Shown here in pieces: positions 28,771 through 37,283 of a DNA stretch of 64,000 nucleotides (the first letter of the stretch is position 1; every line of letters begins with the position of its first letter). Where the stretch lies: contig NZ_RSEC01000035.1 in NCBI RefSeq assembly GCF_003937945.1, positions 62,001 to 126,000 of the forward strand. The letters run 5' to 3'. Under the pieces are notes generated by a model. The model saw nothing but the letters and a program-made list of their open reading frames with translations. It ran no database searches and had not been told where the DNA came from. The stretch comes from Amycolatopsis eburnea (GTDB lineage: Bacteria > Actinomycetota > Actinomycetes > Mycobacteriales > Pseudonocardiaceae). The translations under genes were made by a program, and so were the position numbers.

Positions 28771-28801
28771 ACGCTAGGTCCTGGAGCGCGCTCCAGGTCA
28801 A
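28771..28801 (-). promoter_or_regulatory. MerR-type promoter with 18-bp perfect palindrome in a 19-bp spacer
   Basis: On the minus strand TTGACC (-35) and TAGCGT (-10) are 19 bp apart. The palindrome CCTGGAGCGCGCTCCAGG overlaps the -35 and fills most of the spacer. An overlong spacer filled by a dyad is the signature of MerR-activated promoters. It would drive the oxidoreductase gene. No MerR gene is in the window. Confidence 0.75.
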
Positions 28802-30051
28802 GGCGTGCGCGACAGCAGCGCCGTCGTGAAAAACGCGGCCACGTCCGGCGATGTCGTCACCGGCACACCCGCCTGCCGGAGGTGCTCGGCGAACTCCGCC
28901 GACTTCCGGCCGCCCGCCACGAGGAACGGGGGCGCGCCCGCCGCCGGGTACGTCAGCGGGCTCGCCGAGCGGAGGGTCGCCGGGGCGCGGCCGAGGGCGA
29001 GCAGCACCGACGCCCGCGTCAGGGTGTCCACGCCGCGCAGGTCCGTGAAGTCGGCCGGGGCCGCGAGCGCCGCCGCCGCACGGATGTGCGTGCCCGGGGT
29101 CAGGGCGACGAGCGAGGCCAGCGTGCCGCCGGCACCGGTGCCCCAGACCCCGATCCGCGCCGGGTCGATCGCCAGCGCGGCCGCGTTCGCCTCGAGGAAC
29201 CGGACCGCGCAGCGGGCGTCGTCGAGCGGGGCGGGCCAGCGGGCGGCGGGCGCCAGGCGGTAGTCGATCGACGCCACCGCGAATCCACGGGCGGCCAGCT
29301 CGTCCGGCCGCGTCCCGGCGAGCAGCGCGCCCGGCCCGGACGGCTTGCGGTTGCCGAAGAGGAGGCCGCCGCCGTGCAGGAACAGCACCACCGGCGCCGG
29401 GCCGGAGCCGGCCGGACGGCGCAGGTCCATCGCGAGCGGCACGCCGGCGGGACGGCAGTACTCGACCGTGCCGCCGTCGAGCAGGGCCGAGGCACCGGTG
29501 CCGCGGATGCCGTCGCCGGCCGCCACCGTGCCCGCCGCGCCGGTCGCGATGACCAGCAGCAGCACCGGGAACAGCACGATCCACGCCGACACGCGCCGCA
29601 CCGCGGACGGCCACGGGCGCGCCCCGCGGCGGCGCGCGAAAAGGAAGCCGAACAGCGCGATGACCTGCAGGACGGCGGCGACGTAGTCGGTGAACCCCAC
29701 CACCGTGTCCGCCGGCTGCCAGGGATCGAGCCGGACCAGCAGCCCCAGCGGGCGGCTGAGCACCCACAGGACGAGCGCCGCGAACGCCGTGAGCGCGCCG
29801 AAGCGGGCCGTCGTGCGCGTCGGCCACCCGAGCACCGCGACGACGGCGACCACCTCGACCAGGGCGACCGCGCCGAACAACATCGCGTACAGCTGCCAGA
29901 TCCGCCAGAGCGCGGGCACCGCGGCGGCCGGGATCAGCGCGCCGCCGAGCCCCGCGAAAGCCGCCGTGACCAGCACCGGCCCCCGCCGCAAGGACATCGG
30001 GGACGGCGCCGGCGGGCGGTACGCGCTCCGCTGCCCGTCGACGACCTTCAT
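28798..30051 (-). CDS. Membrane-anchored alpha/beta-hydrolase-fold protein, catalytic residues missing
   Basis: The N-terminal ~170 residues contain four to five hydrophobic helices. The rest follows the bacterial HSL/BD-FAE hydrolase fold: LFLHGGGLLFGNRKP near residue 225 supplies the oxyanion motif and ASIDYRLAPAARWPAPLDD near 262 is typical. At the nucleophile elbow the sequence is WGTGAGG where GDSAGG is expected, so the Ser is Gly. In the C-terminal part neither the usual acid (AGGRKSAEF) nor the His is apparent. The 417-residue protein therefore looks like a pseudoenzyme, perhaps a ligand-binding or membrane-organising protein. Its neighbours give no firm clue. Confidence 0.75.
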   Translation of the reverse strand: MKVVDGQRSAYRPPAPSPMSLRRGPVLVTAAFAGLGGALIPAAAVPALWRIWQLYAMLFGAVALVEVVAVVAVLGWPTRTTARFGALTAFAALVLWVLSRPLGLLVRLDPWQPADTVVGFTDYVAAVLQVIALFGFLFARRRGARPWPSAVRRVSAWIVLFPVLLLVIATGAAGTVAAGDGIRGTGASALLDGGTVEYCRPAGVPLAMDLRRPAGSGPAPVVLFLHGGGLLFGNRKPSGPGALLAGTRPDELAARGFAVASIDYRLAPAARWPAPLDDARCAVRFLEANAAALAIDPARIGVWGTGAGGTLASLVALTPGTHIRAAAALAAPADFTDLRGVDTLTRASVLLALGRAPATLRSASPLTYPAAGAPPFLVAGGRKSAEFAEHLRQAGVPVTTSPDVAAFFTTALLSRTP

Positions 30052-30090
30052 GCCGCCAGTGTCACCCCGGACACCCGCCGCCCGCCACGG

Positions 30091-31101
30091 CTACACCGCC
30101 TTCAGCACGCTCGCCAGGACGATCATCGCGCCGACGATGCCGTTGAGGACCTTGTGGTCCACGATGATCGCGGCGAATTCGCGCAGCGTGGCGCTCGGCC
30201 AGAAGTACCACGCCGTCGGCGCGCCGATGACCTGGCCGTTCAGCTTGGTCTTGCGGGCCAGCAACGCCGCGCGCAGCACGTGGAAGTTGTTGGTGACGAC
30301 GACGCACCGGTAGTCCGCCCGCCGTTCGCGCATGAGGCAGGCGCTGAACGTCAGGTTCTCCCGCGTGGTGCGCGACCGGTCTTCGAGCAGGATCCGCTCG
30401 CGGGGCAGCCCGCGGCCGGCGAGGTAGTCCGCCATCGCGTGCGACTCCGGCACGTCTTCGCCGGGTCCCTGCCCGCCGGAGGTGACCAGCAGCGGCTCCC
30501 GGCCCTTGCGGCACTCGGCGTCCAGCACCCGGCGCCCGCGGTCCAGCCGGGCGGCCAGCAATGGCGGCACGGTCCGGCCGCCGAGCAGGCCCGACCCGAG
30601 CACCACCACGAAGTCCAGCGGCCTGCGGGTGCGGATCCGCCCGTAGACCAGCGCGTACAGCAGGAAGCAGACGAAGAGGAACGCCAGGTAGGCGACGATG
30701 CCGTTGACGCTGTCGCGGACCGCTTCCAGCGGCGCCCAGCCCAGCTGCCCGACCACGAAGTCGAAGACGATGAGCGCCACGATGCCGACGCCGGCGGCCA
30801 GGGACAGCAGGTTGGCCGGGCGGCGGCCTTCGCGGCGCAGCATCGTGACGCCGTTGCCGATCAGGAACACCGCGAGCACGACGATGGTCAGCGGGAACAG
30901 CGCGAACAGCCCGAGCGCGACGAACGCCGCGGCCTCCGGGGAGATCGACGCCAGCAGCGCGAGCAGCGTGAGGCCCGAGAACGCGAGCGCGAAGAACAGG
31001 TAGAAGCCGTTGCGCAGCTTGCGGCGGTCGAGCAGGAAGCTGACCAGGAAGACGGCGAAGCAGAAGACCGCCGCGGCGAGCGGGAGCAGGGCCGGGTTCA
31101 C
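30091..31101 (-). CDS. YdcF/ElyC-type DUF218 membrane protein
   Basis: The GTG start overlaps the PAP2 stop (GTGA). About 170 residues with four to five membrane helices precede a DUF218 domain: DFVVVLGSGLLGG near 185, LLVTSGGQGPGEDVPE near 225, RILLEDRSRTTRENL near 253 and VTNNFHVLRAALLAR near 282. DUF218 proteins such as ElyC and SanA act in envelope precursor homeostasis. The coupling with a PAP2 phosphatase suggests joint work on lipid-linked intermediates of the cell wall. The protein has 336 residues. Confidence 0.85.
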   Translation of the reverse strand: MNPALLPLAAAVFCFAVFLVSFLLDRRKLRNGFYLFFALAFSGLTLLALLASISPEAAAFVALGLFALFPLTIVVLAVFLIGNGVTMLRREGRRPANLLSLAAGVGIVALIVFDFVVGQLGWAPLEAVRDSVNGIVAYLAFLFVCFLLYALVYGRIRTRRPLDFVVVLGSGLLGGRTVPPLLAARLDRGRRVLDAECRKGREPLLVTSGGQGPGEDVPESHAMADYLAGRGLPRERILLEDRSRTTRENLTFSACLMRERRADYRCVVVTNNFHVLRAALLARKTKLNGQVIGAPTAWYFWPSATLREFAAIIVDHKVLNGIVGAMIVLASVLKAV

Positions 31102-31949
31102 GCGACCTCCAGGCGTCGCCAGGTCGCCAGGAACACCAGTGCCGCGGCGACGGATCCGAAGGAGGCGAACGAATTCGCGGCGAGGTAGACGACCCAGGCG
31201 TTGTCCCGCACCGTCTCCGCGTACCCGCCGCCGGCGAGCGACGCTCCGATGAGGACGGTGCCGAGCCCGAAGAACACCACGGCCCCGAGGACGGCGACGG
31301 TCACGACGAGCACCCGCGGGATGCGGCGCGGCCCGTCGTGGCGGCGCACCGCCCCGCGTCGCGCGAGCCACCACGACGCCAGGCAGGCGAGCCCGAGCGC
31401 GATCGCGTCCGCGGCGAGCGTGTCGGAAAGCCGGTGCCACTTCGCCGTCACCGTGTACGCGCCGATCCCGACCGCCCAGGAGAGCAGGAAGAACAGGGTG
31501 ACGCCGCGCCAGCGGTAGGGCACCACGAGCAGGGCGGCGAACAGCACGGTCATCGCGATCGTCGTGTGCCCGCTCGGGAGGCTGTTCCCGGCGTAGTGGC
31601 CGGTGACCTGGACGAGCCCCGGCCGCGGCAGCACGAACCGCTTGAGCACCTGCGTCACCAGCTGTCCGGCGACGATCACGCCCACGGCCGCGAAGGCGAG
31701 GTCCCAGCGGCGGCGCAGCAGGCCGGCCAGTGCCACCACGACGATCGCGGCGGCCAGCGAGACCACGGTGATCCGGCTGAGGCTCGCGTCCGCGACGGCC
31801 TGGTCGTGCGCGGCGGCTTCGTCGGCTCCGCGCAGCGCGGCGTTCTCCAGCTCCTGACCGGGCACCGTCCAGACGGCGAAGAAGTAGACCGCGGCCAGGA
31901 CGACGGCGCACACGGCCGCGACGACCAGCCAGCGACGGGCGGGAACCAA
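31098..31949 (-). CDS. PAP2-family membrane phosphatase
   Basis: A TTG start is chosen (VPARRWLVVAAVCAV) because GGAGGAGG stands six bases upstream and no ATG or GTG fits; the long open frame further upstream is non-coding. The 283-residue protein has six helices and the three phosphatase motifs: KRFVLPRPGL near 110, PSGHTT near 130, and AKWHRLSDTLAAD near 175 with the catalytic His. Substrates of this family include undecaprenyl pyrophosphate and phosphatidic or phosphatidylglycerol phosphates. It is translationally coupled to the DUF218 protein. Confidence 0.85.
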   Translation of the reverse strand: MVPARRWLVVAAVCAVVLAAVYFFAVWTVPGQELENAALRGADEAAAHDQAVADASLSRITVVSLAAAIVVVALAGLLRRRWDLAFAAVGVIVAGQLVTQVLKRFVLPRPGLVQVTGHYAGNSLPSGHTTIAMTVLFAALLVVPYRWRGVTLFFLLSWAVGIGAYTVTAKWHRLSDTLAADAIALGLACLASWWLARRGAVRRHDGPRRIPRVLVVTVAVLGAVVFFGLGTVLIGASLAGGGYAETVRDNAWVVYLAANSFASFGSVAAALVFLATWRRLEVA

Positions 31950-32239
31950 CCCGGACCTCCTCCGGAGCGCGATTGCTCCGGACAGCGTAGTTGCCTGCTG
32001 CGATCGGACGCATACCGAGGGTGAGACGCAACCTCGGCGGCCTCTCGCGCGTGGACCGGTCGTCCGAGTGGTCTGCTGTTGATTGTCTGGTGTTTTCTGT
32101 TTGCCCGTGTTCCGTGTTACGTTCGGTTCGACGAGCCCGCGGTAGTGCTCCGGGCTCGGCGTGCCCGCCCCCGCCCGGAGTGCTCCGCCGTCCCCGCCAG
32201 GCCGGTGCGCGGTTCCGTGCGCGTCCCCGGAGGAGTTCG

Positions 32240-35053
32240 ATGCGCCGCTTCGTCGCCCTGGTCCTCGCGCTGCTGTCCCCGCTCGTCGTGGTGGCACCCG
32301 CCGCGAACGCCGCCGTCACCCCGAAACCCCCGCCGCTGTCCACGCCGTGGACGGCCCAGGTCAGCACCACCAACCCGCTGCCCGAATACCCGCGGCCGCA
32401 GCTGCAGCGGCCCGAATGGCAGTCCCTCAACGGCGAGTGGGAGTTCCTCAACCCCGCCACCGGCGCGGGCGGCAGCGTCGACCGCTACGCCGCGCCCCCG
32501 CTCGGGCAGACGCTGCCCGAGCGCATCCTGGTGCCCTACCCGGTCGAGTCGGCGCTGTCGGGCATCATGCGCAACGACAACCGCGACCTGATGTTCTACC
32601 GCCGCACCTTCACGGTCCCGGCGGCGTGGGCGGGCCGGAACGTGCAGCTGCACTTCGGCGCCGTCGACTACGAGGCGACCGTGTGGGTCAACGGCGTCCA
32701 GGTCGCTTCGCACAAGGGCGGCTACGACCGGTTCGAAGCCGACATCACGGCGCGGCTCAACGGCGGCGCCAACGAAATCGTCGTGCGCGTGTACGACCCG
32801 ACCGACGGCCGCGGCGAGAAGCAGCCGGTCGGCAAGCAGGCCAACGCGCAGTCGAGCATCTTCTACACGCCGACTTCGGGGATCTGGCAGACCGTCTGGC
32901 TGGAGCCGACGGCGCCGTCGTCGATCTTCTCGGTCGACATCTACCCGAACCTGGCGAGCAACACCGCCCGCGTGCGGGTGTTCGGGCGCGGCGACGTCAG
33001 CGGGTACTCCGTGCTCGCCGAGTCGATGACCGGCGGCACCGTCGTCGGCAGCGCGACCGGCGGCTTCACGGAGTTCTCGGTGCCGGTGCCGAACGCGCGG
33101 CGGTGGTCGCCCGACGACCCGTTCCTCTACGACCTGCGCGTCTCGCTGCGCAACGCCTCGGGCGCGACGGTCGACCAGGTCGTCAGCTACTTCGGCATGC
33201 GCGAGGTCGGCACGAAGAACGTGAACGGCGTGCTGCGCCCGACGCTGAACGGCGAGTTCGTGTTCCAGGCCGGAACGCTGGACCAGGGTTTCTGGCCGGA
33301 CGGCCTGTACACCGCGCCGACCGACGCGGCGCTGGCTTCGGACCTGCAGAAGCACAAGGATCTCGGCTTCAACATGGTGCGCAAGCACATCAAGGTCGAA
33401 CCGGCGCGCTGGTACTACTGGGCCGACCGGCTGGGATTGCTGGTGTGGCAGGACATCCCGTCGACGCCGACCGGGGACAGCACCCGGACGGCGGCGCAGA
33501 TCGCCGAGTTCGAAACCGAAGCGCGCGAGATCGTCGACGAGCACCGCTTCTCCCCCGCCGTCATCACGTACGTGCCGTTCAACGAGGGCTGGGGCGAGTG
33601 GAACCTCGACGAGACCAGGCGCGTCACGACCAGCATCAAGAACTACGACCCGACCCGGCTGGTGAACGCGCACAGCGGGTTCAACTGCTGCGCGTCGAAG
33701 GGTGACCCGGGCACCGGCGACATCATCGACTGGCACGTGTACACCGGCCCGGACGGGCCGCGGCCGTCGAGCACCCGCGTCTCGGTGCTCGGCGAGTTCG
33801 GCGGCCTCGGCCTGCGCAACCCCGGTCACGAGTACAGCCCCACCGGCGGGTTCTTCGCCTACGAGCAGATGGCGAGCGCGGCGCAGCTGAACGACCGCTT
33901 CACCGGGATGATCCGGGACACGAAGCAGCTGATGCTCACGAAGGGCTTGTCGGCGTCGGTCTACACCGAGATCACCGACGTCGAAGGCGAGTACAACGGG
34001 CTGCTCACGTACGACCGGCGGGTGCAGAAGGTCGACGCCGCCCTCGTCCGCGCGGCGCACGCCGACCTGATCAACGCGTCCAAGAACCTGAACGCGGCGG
34101 TGCCGCTGACGCTCGGGCACCTGCGCTCGTTCCGGGTGACCACGCCCGGGTACACCGACCGGTACCTGCGGCACGCGGATTCGTTCGCCCGCACGGACGT
34201 CCTGACCACGGGCAGCGCCGACGGGCCCCGCCAGGACGCGGCGTTCCGCACGGTCGCCGGGCTGGCGAACCCGCGCTGCTTCTCGTTCGAGTCGGTGAAC
34301 TTCCCCGGGAAGTTCCTGCGCCACGCCGACAACCGGGTCCGCATCGACAGCGACACGGGCGGCTCGTTCGCCGCGGACGCGACGTGGTGCGCCCGGCCGG
34401 GTCTGGCCGCCGGCGGGACGTCGTTCGAGTCGGCCAACTTCCCGGGCCGGTTCCTGCGGCACTACAACGAAACCGTGTACCTGGCCCTCAGCGGCGGCCC
34501 GAACCCGTGGGACACCGCGACGAGCTTCGCGGCGGACGCGACGTGGGACGTCTCGGCCCCGGCGCTGTGGCGCAGCTCAGTCCCGCTGACGGTGAACGCA
34601 CGGCAGTCGCTGCGGGTGACGACGTGGGGCTACACCGACCGCTACCTGCGCCATTCCGGCGGCCTCGCCTACACGGAGGTGGTGAACAGCGGCAGCAGCA
34701 CGCTGTTGAAGCAGGACGCGACGTACACGGTGCGGCGCGGGCTGGGCGAGTCGTCGTGCTACTCGTTCGAATCGGTCAACTACCCGGGCCAGTACCTCCG
34801 CCACCAGGACGGCCGCGTCCGCAACTCCCCGGACGACGGTTCGGCACTGATGCGCGCCGACGCGACGTTCTGCACCCGCCCGGGCGTGGGCGGCACCGGC
34901 GTGACATTCGAGTCCCTGAACATCCCGGGCGCGTACCTGCGCCACTTCGACTCGGCGGTGTACATCGCGTCGGGCGCCGGGACGGGTTCGGACCGCCCGC
35001 AGACGGTGACGGCGGACAGCAGCTGGACCGTTTCGGCGCCCTGGGCTCCGTGA
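32240..35053 (+). CDS. Secreted glycoside hydrolase family 2 enzyme with two C-terminal AbfB domains
   Basis: The ATG MRRFVALVLALL follows GGAGGAG and a signal peptide ends near AANAAVT. Residues about 60-200 form the GH2 sugar-binding domain, with GIMRNDNRDLMFYRRTF and VNGVQVASHKGGYDRFE. An Ig-like domain follows, then a TIM barrel with the acid/base in PFNEGWGEW near 447 and the putative nucleophile in VLGEFGG near 517. Residues 622-773 and 779-937 are two AbfB (CBM42-like, beta-trefoil) domains with repeated SFESVNFPGKFLRH-type units. CBM42 binds arabinofuranose side chains, so the target is probably arabinan or arabinose-decorated hemicellulose. GH2 activity (galactosidase, glucuronidase or other) cannot be fixed. 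Confidence 0.9.
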   Translation: MRRFVALVLALLSPLVVVAPAANAAVTPKPPPLSTPWTAQVSTTNPLPEYPRPQLQRPEWQSLNGEWEFLNPATGAGGSVDRYAAPPLGQTLPERILVPYPVESALSGIMRNDNRDLMFYRRTFTVPAAWAGRNVQLHFGAVDYEATVWVNGVQVASHKGGYDRFEADITARLNGGANEIVVRVYDPTDGRGEKQPVGKQANAQSSIFYTPTSGIWQTVWLEPTAPSSIFSVDIYPNLASNTARVRVFGRGDVSGYSVLAESMTGGTVVGSATGGFTEFSVPVPNARRWSPDDPFLYDLRVSLRNASGATVDQVVSYFGMREVGTKNVNGVLRPTLNGEFVFQAGTLDQGFWPDGLYTAPTDAALASDLQKHKDLGFNMVRKHIKVEPARWYYWADRLGLLVWQDIPSTPTGDSTRTAAQIAEFETEAREIVDEHRFSPAVITYVPFNEGWGEWNLDETRRVTTSIKNYDPTRLVNAHSGFNCCASKGDPGTGDIIDWHVYTGPDGPRPSSTRVSVLGEFGGLGLRNPGHEYSPTGGFFAYEQMASAAQLNDRFTGMIRDTKQLMLTKGLSASVYTEITDVEGEYNGLLTYDRRVQKVDAALVRAAHADLINASKNLNAAVPLTLGHLRSFRVTTPGYTDRYLRHADSFARTDVLTTGSADGPRQDAAFRTVAGLANPRCFSFESVNFPGKFLRHADNRVRIDSDTGGSFAADATWCARPGLAAGGTSFESANFPGRFLRHYNETVYLALSGGPNPWDTATSFAADATWDVSAPALWRSSVPLTVNARQSLRVTTWGYTDRYLRHSGGLAYTEVVNSGSSTLLKQDATYTVRRGLGESSCYSFESVNYPGQYLRHQDGRVRNSPDDGSALMRADATFCTRPGVGGTGVTFESLNIPGAYLRHFDSAVYIASGAGTGSDRPQTVTADSSWTVSAPWAP

Positions 35054-35061
35054 GCGGGGGT

Positions 35062-35090
35062 GGTCCGGTGTGGACTGTCCACACCGGACC
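35062..35090. terminator. 13-bp hairpin terminator between convergent genes
   Basis: GGTCCGGTGTGGA (35062-35074) pairs with the complementary arm ending in CCGGACC at 35090, with a three-base loop. It follows the GH2 stop and is ten bases from the stop of the convergent gene, so it should serve both. Confidence 0.8.
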
Positions 35091-35099
35091 CCCCGGTCG

Positions 35100-35576
35100 T
35101 CAGTGCCCGGCTTCCCGCACGGCGAGCCGGGCGACGCCGTCCGTGAGCCCGGCGACGACGAGGTGCGCACCCGGCCCGCGTACGGTCGCCGACTTGCCGT
35201 CCGGGGCCACGTCGAAGACCCAGCCGTGGGCGGACTGCCGGTAGTCCGGGTGCCGCTTGCGCAGTGCCTCGACCGTCGCCTCCCCCAGCCGCTTCACCGG
35301 ATCACGGTGGTGGTTCGCCCAGATCGACGGGCTGGGCCTGCCGATCACCCACTCCCACTCGGGCTCCGGCCCCAGGTCGAACACGACCCGGCCGTCGGCC
35401 GCCGCGTCGCGGTGGTACCCACGGACCCGGAAGACCCCGACGACGACGTTGTCGACGACGGCCAAGACGGTGTCCGCGTACCGCGCCAGCTCGGCGTCGG
35501 TGATCTTCCACCACTTCTCGGTGGCCGCGCGGATCTCGGTGGGAGTGCCGGTGGAGCGGATGTCGAGGGCCAGCAT
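35100..35576 (-). CDS. Hypothetical protein, 158 residues
   Basis: I do not recognise this family. The protein (MLALDIRSTGTPTEIR) is soluble, with an N-terminal half containing KWWKITDAELARYADTVLAVVDNVVVGVFRVRGY and a middle rich in acidic and Trp residues (EPEWEWVIG). The ATG is preceded on the minus strand by a weak AAGGAC site. Codon use fits the genome, so it is likely real. Gene order links it to nothing obvious. Confidence 0.65.
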   Translation of the reverse strand: MLALDIRSTGTPTEIRAATEKWWKITDAELARYADTVLAVVDNVVVGVFRVRGYHRDAAADGRVVFDLGPEPEWEWVIGRPSPSIWANHHRDPVKRLGEATVEALRKRHPDYRQSAHGWVFDVAPDGKSATVRGPGAHLVVAGLTDGVARLAVREAGH

Positions 35577-35636
35577 CGGTGTCCTTCCACGGTCCGGTTC
35601 ACAGGATGCCTTCGCGACCTTACGGGCAATTCGCCG

Positions 35637-36635
35637 TCAGCCGGCGTAGCACTCCGCCAGTGCCCTGAACGCCGCCTTCGGTTCCCAAGGCACGTCCGGG
35701 TACGTCTCGCCGTTCCCCTCCTCCAGCACCTTCACCACGCCCCAGCTCGCCATGTCCAGGTCCGCCGCCGGGTCGGCGCGGTGCACGAGCCCATAGCACA
35801 CGAACGTGCAGGCGAACGCCGCGTCGACGCCTTCCGTCGTGAACACCTCCAGCAGCTCGCGGAGGTACCTCGCCTGCTCCTCCTCGTCGCGCACGTACTC
35901 GCCCTTCAACCGGACCGGCTCGGTCCCCTCGTACTCGACGATCTCGCCGCACCGGGCACCCAGATCAGCCGCCCCGCGGTACGGGGTCACGCCGAACTCC
36001 GTGATCGCCACCGGCTTGCCCGGGGCCACCAGGGTGCGGATGCCGTCGCGGTAGACGCCGGCCACCTCCTTCGACCGGTGGGCGTCCACGGACACGATGT
36101 CGAACGGCGTCCAGTCCACGCCCTCCAACGGCACCGCCGCGTAGGTGATCCGGCCGCCGAAGCGGGCGCGGACCGTCTTCACCGCGCGGGCGAGGAACTC
36201 GTTGACCCTGGCCGGGAGGCCGGCCACCAGGTCACGGGCGGCGAGCAGGTTCGCCACGCGGGCCTCGACGCCGTCGCCGGGGAGGAAGCCGTGGTTGAAC
36301 AGGCTCAGCTCGGCGCCGGTCACGAACACGACCTCGGCGCCCCCGGCACGCAGGCGTTCGGCCCGCGAAGCGCCGTCCGCCAGCTGCTCGAGGATCTCCT
36401 CCGGCCGGCGGTCCCAGGGGAACGGGGAGAACCACACCTCCAGGCCCAGCGCGGCCGCCTCCCGGGCGGCGAAGCCGATCCGGTCGAGGTCGGTGCCGAT
36501 CAGCCGGACGGCCGTGCAGTGCAGGTCGTCGTGGATGATCGCCAGCTCGCGGCGGACCAGGTCCGGGTCGAAGGGGCGGTTGAACCGGCCGCCGCGCTCG
36601 AAGCCGGTGTCGTAGCCGATGCCCTTGGCTCGCAT
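35637..36635 (-). CDS. TIM-barrel protein of unknown function (glycosidase-like fold)
   Basis: The ATG MRAKGIGYDTGF was chosen because GGAGG lies six bases upstream; an ATG two codons earlier overlaps that site. The 332-residue protein has the strand pattern of a glycoside-hydrolase-like barrel: AVRLIGTDLDRI, LEVWFSPFPWD, DIVSVDAHRSKEV and KPVAITEFGVTPYRG. The last segment carries a Glu at the usual nucleophile position (ITEFG). I recall similar actinomycete proteins being labelled abortive infection protein, but the sequence gives no support for phage defence. It is divergent from a TetR gene across a perfect 22-bp palindrome and is probably repressed by it. Confidence 0.7.
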   Translation of the reverse strand: MRAKGIGYDTGFERGGRFNRPFDPDLVRRELAIIHDDLHCTAVRLIGTDLDRIGFAAREAAALGLEVWFSPFPWDRRPEEILEQLADGASRAERLRAGGAEVVFVTGAELSLFNHGFLPGDGVEARVANLLAARDLVAGLPARVNEFLARAVKTVRARFGGRITYAAVPLEGVDWTPFDIVSVDAHRSKEVAGVYRDGIRTLVAPGKPVAITEFGVTPYRGAADLGARCGEIVEYEGTEPVRLKGEYVRDEEEQARYLRELLEVFTTEGVDAAFACTFVCYGLVHRADPAADLDMASWGVVKVLEEGNGETYPDVPWEPKAAFRALAECYAG

Positions 36636-36651
36636 GTCCATCCTCCAGTTT

Positions 36652-36697
36652 GGGTACGGTACGTACCGTACCCTAAAACTACGGTACGGTCGGTACC
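36652..36697. promoter_or_regulatory. Perfect 22-bp palindrome plus second half-site cluster, TetR operator
   Basis: 36652-36673 is a perfect palindrome with half-site GGGTACGGTAC. A second, less regular copy (ACGGTACGGTCGGTACC) follows at 36681-36697 and ends right before the TetR ATG. Both divergent promoters lie in this 63-bp region. Confidence 0.85.
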
Positions 36698-36698
36698 C

Positions 36699-37283
36699 AT
36701 GGCCGACGTGAAGACCCGGCGCCGGGGGACGGAGCTCGAGGACGCGATCCTGCGCGCCGCGGCGGACGAGCTCGCCGAGGCGGGCTACGCCGGGCTGACC
36801 ATGGAACGCGTGGCGCAGCGGGCGGGCACCAACAAGAACGCGCTCTACCGCCGCTGGCCGAACCGCGCCGCGCTCGGCGTCGCCGCCTACCGGCACCTGG
36901 CCGGCGACCGGCTGACCCCGCCCGACACCGGCGACCTGCGCGAAGACGCCCTGACCCTGCTGCGCGCGATCAACTGCGGCCAGTCCTCCCCCGCCGCCCG
37001 GATCCTGCGCGGCCTCCTGGCCGGGGTCGGCGACGAGCCGGAACTCCTGAAGCAGCTCAACGAACAGGCCACCGAAGGCGCCACGAGCACCTGGCTGACG
37101 GTTCTCGACCAGGCCGTGGCCCGCGGCGACGCGCCACCCGGAGCGCGGCACCCGCGCGTCGCCACCGTCGCGCTCGTCCTGCTGCGCAACGAATACCTCA
37201 CCCGCGGACTGACCACAGTGGACGACGCCGTGCTCGCCGAGATCGTCGACGAGGTCTTCCTCCCCCTGGTCCGGAACCGATGA
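36699..37283 (+). CDS. TetR-family transcriptional regulator
   Basis: The 194-residue protein (MADVKTRRRGTELEDAIL) has the HTH at about 30-60 (LTMERVAQRAGTNKNALYRRWPNRAAL) and a TetR C-terminal helical domain. There is no Shine-Dalgarno between the operator and the ATG, so the mRNA may be nearly leaderless. It probably represses itself and the divergent TIM-barrel gene through the GGTAC-rich palindromes. The stop overlaps the ATG of the kinase-like gene (ATGA). Confidence 0.88.
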   Translation: MADVKTRRRGTELEDAILRAAADELAEAGYAGLTMERVAQRAGTNKNALYRRWPNRAALGVAAYRHLAGDRLTPPDTGDLREDALTLLRAINCGQSSPAARILRGLLAGVGDEPELLKQLNEQATEGATSTWLTVLDQAVARGDAPPGARHPRVATVALVLLRNEYLTRGLTTVDDAVLAEIVDEVFLPLVRNR

